DNA of 64,000 bases from Coprobacter secundus (GTDB lineage: Bacteria > Bacteroidota > Bacteroidia > Bacteroidales > Coprobacteraceae). Position numbers and translations under genes: made by a program. Below the pieces are notes generated by a model that saw only the letters and a list, made by a program, of their open reading frames with translations, had not been told where the DNA came from and searched no databases. The DNA is taken from NCBI GenBank assembly GCA_000803105.1, contig JTDA01000013.1, positions 62,001-126,000 of the forward strand, written 5' to 3'. This document shows positions 60,817 through 64,000 of this stretch, one piece after another. Numbering within the stretch: the first letter of the stretch is position 1; each line of letters starts with the position of its first letter.

Positions 60817-62850
60817 ATGAAACGATTATTAATCTTACCTCTGGTTGCCGGTATGGTGGTGGCTGGATGTTCAAACAAAAATGTTACAGTGAAATCGAGC
60901 GGTCTGGATATTTCGAATCTGGATACTACGGTATCCTGTGGTACTGATTTTTATCAGTATGCTTGTGGTGGGTGGATGAAGAAAAATCCGTTGAAACCCG
61001 AGTATGCACGTTATGGATCATTTGACCAATTACGTGAAAATAATCAAAATCAGATAAAAGAGCTGATTGAGGAATTAGGAAAAACTACCCATGAGTATGG
61101 AAGTGTAGCTCAGAAAGTGGGTGATATGTATCTTATGGGGCTTGATAGTGTACGGCTGAATGAAGAATCGGTGGCACCCGTAGTAGATGATCTGAAGGTT
61201 ATAACAGGTCTGAATGATAAGACAGGATATACCCGTATGATTGCCCGTATGCAGAAAATGGGGACATCTCCTTTCTTTGCCTTTTTTGTAGGAGCTGATG
61301 ATAAAAATAGTTCTCAGAATATTGTAAACCTGTATCAGGCAGGTATGTCTATGGGAGATAGGGACTATTATTTATTGAATGATAGTACGAATATAAAGAT
61401 ACGCGATGCTTATAAGAAATATATCAATAAGTTATTTATATTAGCGGGATATACCTCGGAGCAGGCAGCAAAAGCCGAAGATGCTGTAATGAAGACCGAA
61501 ACGGCATTGGCAAAGGTTGCTTTCTCGCGTGAGCAATTGAGAGATCCACAAAATAATTATAATAAAATGCCTTTCAGCCAGTTGGAAAAAATGACTGCTG
61601 CTATTGATTGGAATGCTTTCTTGCAAGAAATGGGAATCGATTCTTTAGTAGAAATAAATCCTATGCAATTGCCTTTTATTAAAGGTATGAACGATGTCAT
61701 TGCTAAGATGACTTCGGAAGAAATGCAATATTATCTGGCTTTTAAATTATTAAATGCGGCATCCTCTTATTTGAGTGATGATTTTGTTGCTGCCGAATTT
61801 GACTTTTATGGGAAGACTTTATCTGGAAAGCAAGAGCAACAACCTCGTTGGAAACGTGCATTGGAAACAACCAGTTCTGCTTTGTCTGAAGCGGTAGGGG
61901 AAATGTATGTAAGTAAATATTTCCCTCCTGAGGCAAAGGAACGGATGGTCAATTTAGTAAAAAATTTGCAGGTATCTTTAGGACAACATATCGATAGTTT
62001 GGAGTGGATGAGCGATGTGACTAAAGCTAAAGCCAAAGAGAAATTGAGTACTATATATATTAAAATCGGCTATCCTGACAAATGGCGTGATTATTCTAAT
62101 CTGAAAATTGATAAGAAAGATTCATATTGGACAAATGTATGTAGAGCTGGTGAATTTGAGTATAATTATATGCTTGATAAAATAGGAAAACCTGTGGATA
62201 AGACTGAATGGCTGATGAGTCCTCAAACAGTCAATGCTTACTATAATCCTTCTACAAATGAGATATGTTTCCCTGCTGGAATTTTGCAGCCTCCATTTTT
62301 CTATTTAGATGCTGACGATGCGGTCAATTATGGAGCTATAGGTGTTGTTATTGGACATGAAATGACCCATGGATTTGATGACCAAGGGCGTCAGTTTGAT
62401 AAAGACGGTAACTTGAAAGATTGGTGGACACCGGAGGATGCTGAACAATTTAACTTGCGTGCAGACAAGCTGGCCGAGCAATATAGCAGTATAATCGTAT
62501 TGGATACAGTACATGCTAACGGGCGCTTTACTTTAGGAGAAAATATTGCAGATCATGGAGGTTTGCGGGTAGCATATACAGCTTTTAAGAATGCTACGGT
62601 AGGGCAGGAATTACCTCTGATTGATGGATTTACTCCTGACCAGAGATTTTACTTGGCATATGCAGCATTGTGGGCGACCAATATCCGTAATGAGGAGATT
62701 CTTCGATTAACTAAAATTGACCCTCATTCATTAAGTAAATGGAGAGTGAATGCAGCGTTAAAAAATATCGATACATTCTTTAGTGCATTTGATATTACAG
62801 AGAATGACCCTATGTATTTAGCTCCTGAAGACAGAGTTATCATTTGGTAA
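60817..62850 (+). CDS. pepO: M13-family metallopeptidase, lipoprotein (neprilysin-like)
   Basis: This 677-residue zinc endopeptidase of the M13 family acts on short peptides. It has a lipoprotein signal (MKRLLILPLVAGMVVAGC, C18 lipidated), so it is anchored in the cell envelope. The M13 N-terminal domain (about 40-440) is followed by the catalytic part with H514-E-M-T-H518 (VIGHEMTHGFDDQG) and the third ligand E575 with D579 in ENIADHGGLRV. All zinc ligands are present. It begins 8 nt after the ABC-F stop, so the two share a transcript, and it ends at a strong terminator. Confidence 0.95.
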   Translation: MKRLLILPLVAGMVVAGCSNKNVTVKSSGLDISNLDTTVSCGTDFYQYACGGWMKKNPLKPEYARYGSFDQLRENNQNQIKELIEELGKTTHEYGSVAQKVGDMYLMGLDSVRLNEESVAPVVDDLKVITGLNDKTGYTRMIARMQKMGTSPFFAFFVGADDKNSSQNIVNLYQAGMSMGDRDYYLLNDSTNIKIRDAYKKYINKLFILAGYTSEQAAKAEDAVMKTETALAKVAFSREQLRDPQNNYNKMPFSQLEKMTAAIDWNAFLQEMGIDSLVEINPMQLPFIKGMNDVIAKMTSEEMQYYLAFKLLNAASSYLSDDFVAAEFDFYGKTLSGKQEQQPRWKRALETTSSALSEAVGEMYVSKYFPPEAKERMVNLVKNLQVSLGQHIDSLEWMSDVTKAKAKEKLSTIYIKIGYPDKWRDYSNLKIDKKDSYWTNVCRAGEFEYNYMLDKIGKPVDKTEWLMSPQTVNAYYNPSTNEICFPAGILQPPFFYLDADDAVNYGAIGVVIGHEMTHGFDDQGRQFDKDGNLKDWWTPEDAEQFNLRADKLAEQYSSIIVLDTVHANGRFTLGENIADHGGLRVAYTAFKNATVGQELPLIDGFTPDQRFYLAYAALWATNIRNEEILRLTKIDPHSLSKWRVNAALKNIDTFFSAFDITENDPMYLAPEDRVIIW

Positions 62851-62873
62851 AATATAATTTAATACTTTTTTGG

Positions 62874-62910
62874 AGCCCGGGAAGAATCAAGCTACTCTTC
62901 TCGGGCTTTT
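62874..62910 (+). terminator. Terminator of the ABC-F/pepO transcript
   Basis: AGCCCGGGAAGA (62874-62885) pairs with TCTTCTCGGGCT, one G-T wobble, loop about 10 nt, followed by TTTTT. It stands 24 nt after the pepO stop. Confidence 0.82.
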
Positions 62911-63353
62911 TATATATAACGGAAAATTTTTCGAGATTATTAGAAAGCTGTGGAAAAAAATAATTTGGTAAAAATTGGAATTGTATTTTTTATTACTTGG
63001 CAAATAAGTGCTTTTTCTAATTTAGGATGGTCTTCGTATATAGTTGAGTGACATCTTGTACAAGAGTGCTGGCATTGTACTTTCTGAGACTTTTACTCAG
63101 TCGCTACTACCCATCAATATCCGCGAGAACAATGCGGATATGTCATATCTGGAGAATACTGTCTAAAAGTGGAGATACCGGAGGAAAACATTAATGTATT
63201 ACTCCTTTATATTGTGATAAAAGTTTGTTTTTTGGTCTGTTAAATCAGACCGATTAAAATCTATCATATAATATCATTTTGTAATAGTTTTGTATTCGGA
63301 TTGTCATTTATATTTTATACTTGAGCTTTTGTTTTGCAAATAAAAAAGGAAAT
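62911..63353. other. Intergenic region with possible protein-coding remnant
   Basis: The 443 bp before the alkaline phosphatase gene hold a GC-richer piece (63044-63166) that reads as 40 codons ending in TAA, without a proper start. The +1 frame continues for about 20 codons after it (KVEIPEENINVLLLYIV). It may be the tail of a lost gene. No promoter of clear consensus was found for the phosphatase. Confidence 0.4.
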
Positions 63354-64000
63354 ATGAAAAAGTACACATTATTATTTTTGTTATTATTTGCATTTTCTGT
63401 TCCATTTCGAGCAGCGGGGCCGAAATATATTTTTTTCTTTATAGGTGATGGCATGGGATTGAACCAAGTGGAGGCAGCCCGGCAATATAATGAAAATATG
63501 CCAGACAGTCTCCGAAAGAAAATGACATTTCTTTCTTTTCCTGTACAATCAGTGGTAACTACATTTTCGGCATCAAATCGTATAACAGATTCTGCTGCAG
63601 CTGGTACGGCGTTAGCAACTGGAGAGAAAACAACTAATGGAACATTAGGTTTGAATTCGAAAAATAGAGAATCTATTGCGAAACAATTTAAAAAATCTGG
63701 ACGTAAAGTAGGAATCATAACGAGTGTATCGATTGACCATGCTACTCCAGGAGCTTTTTATGCAACTCAACCTGAGCGAGATATGTATTATGAAATAGGT
63801 TTACAAGGGGCAGATTCTGGATTCGATTTTCTGGGTGGTTCAGGTTTATTACAGCCACAAAAAGCACCAGATAAGATAAATTTATATGATTATTTCCGTG
63901 ATAATGATTATACAATATGTTGGGGTAAAAATGATTATAAATATGATAAAAATTTTTCAGGCAAAATACTTTTTCTTTCGAATGATTCTTTATATTGTGA
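63354..64000 (+). CDS. Alkaline phosphatase, partial (3' end outside window)
   Basis: The first 215 codons of a secreted alkaline phosphatase are present. A signal peptide (MKKYTLLFLLLFAFSVPFRA) sends it to the periplasm, where it frees phosphate from organic esters. The metal aspartate is D32 (FFIGDGMGLNQVE). The nucleophile is S80 in RITDSAAAGTALATG, followed by KTTNGTLGL and SVSIDHATPGAFYA, which match the PhoA family. The C-terminal metal ligands are outside the window. Confidence 0.93.
   Translation, partial: MKKYTLLFLLLFAFSVPFRAAGPKYIFFFIGDGMGLNQVEAARQYNENMPDSLRKKMTFLSFPVQSVVTTFSASNRITDSAAAGTALATGEKTTNGTLGLNSKNRESIAKQFKKSGRKVGIITSVSIDHATPGAFYATQPERDMYYEIGLQGADSGFDFLGGSGLLQPQKAPDKINLYDYFRDNDYTICWGKNDYKYDKNFSGKILFLSNDSLYC

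Overview
The window is a piece of an AT-rich genome from the phylum Bacteroidota, most likely order Bacteroidales and probably a gut anaerobe. Three things support this. Several genes and tRNAs are preceded by the Bacteroidota promoter pattern TTG/TTTG, about 19-20 nt, then TAnnTTTG (for example 3066-3096, 58223-58254 and 42742-42773). Many families typical of the group are present: DUF3078, DUF4136, DUF4301, DUF1599 next to a BT_3928-type protein, GH78 rhamnosidase, and the Rnf and Vor complexes. The metabolism is anaerobic: ferredoxin oxidoreductases, Rnf and pyruvate phosphate dikinase. The genus cannot be fixed from the sequence alone. No phage, complete insertion sequence or CRISPR array is visible.

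Layout. 1-5.5 kb: a folC fragment (window edge) behind two half-size chromate transporters, a thioredoxin pair, a tRNA-Ser, a GC-richer MATE efflux gene and a PH-domain membrane protein. 5.7-15 kb: an exported GH78 alpha-L-rhamnosidase, a GNAT acetyltransferase, a possibly lipid-anchored nitroreductase, an EVE-like/PD-(D/E)XK nuclease fusion (10333-11316), a convergent AlkZ/YcaQ-type winged-helix protein, a Spy-like secreted protein, a DUF3078 outer-membrane protein and a glycerophosphodiesterase. 15.1-21.6 kb: a three-gene RND efflux operon with a divergent AraC-type regulator. 21.6-31.5 kb: ppdK, a TTG-started RlmD-type methyltransferase, an MFS carrier, DUF4301 and a RelA/SpoT synthetase with a degenerate hydrolase site. 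31.7-37.1 kb: a four-subunit 2-oxoacid:ferredoxin oxidoreductase, then an agmatine-to-putrescine operon headed by a DUF2148 protein. 37.5-42.7 kb: DUF4136, three small poorly known proteins including an orphan tandem-ACT protein, and a hybrid histidine kinase broken by one in-frame TGA. 42.9-48.4 kb: rseC-rnfBCDGEA. 48.6-52 kb: the AspT/AspD aspartate-alanine exchange and decarboxylation pair. 52.1-58.1 kb: an outer-membrane beta-barrel, an MFS carrier and a DUF1599 / BT_3928 / tpiA / SPOR / folE cluster. 58.3-58.7 kb: four tRNAs (Gly-GCC twice, Leu-CAG, Leu-GAG). 58.9-64 kb: an ABC-F ATPase, an M13 metallopeptidase lipoprotein and an alkaline phosphatase cut by the window end.

How the genes fit together. 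The Vor complex makes reduced ferredoxin, and Rnf can spend it to reduce NAD and pump ions. PpdK links PEP and pyruvate in PPi-based glycolysis. AspT/AspD can build a proton gradient from aspartate. AguA/AguB feed putrescine synthesis. The features most worth following up are the EVE-like/nuclease fusion, a candidate modification-dependent restriction enzyme standing beside an AlkZ-like glycosylase candidate, and the interrupted hybrid kinase.
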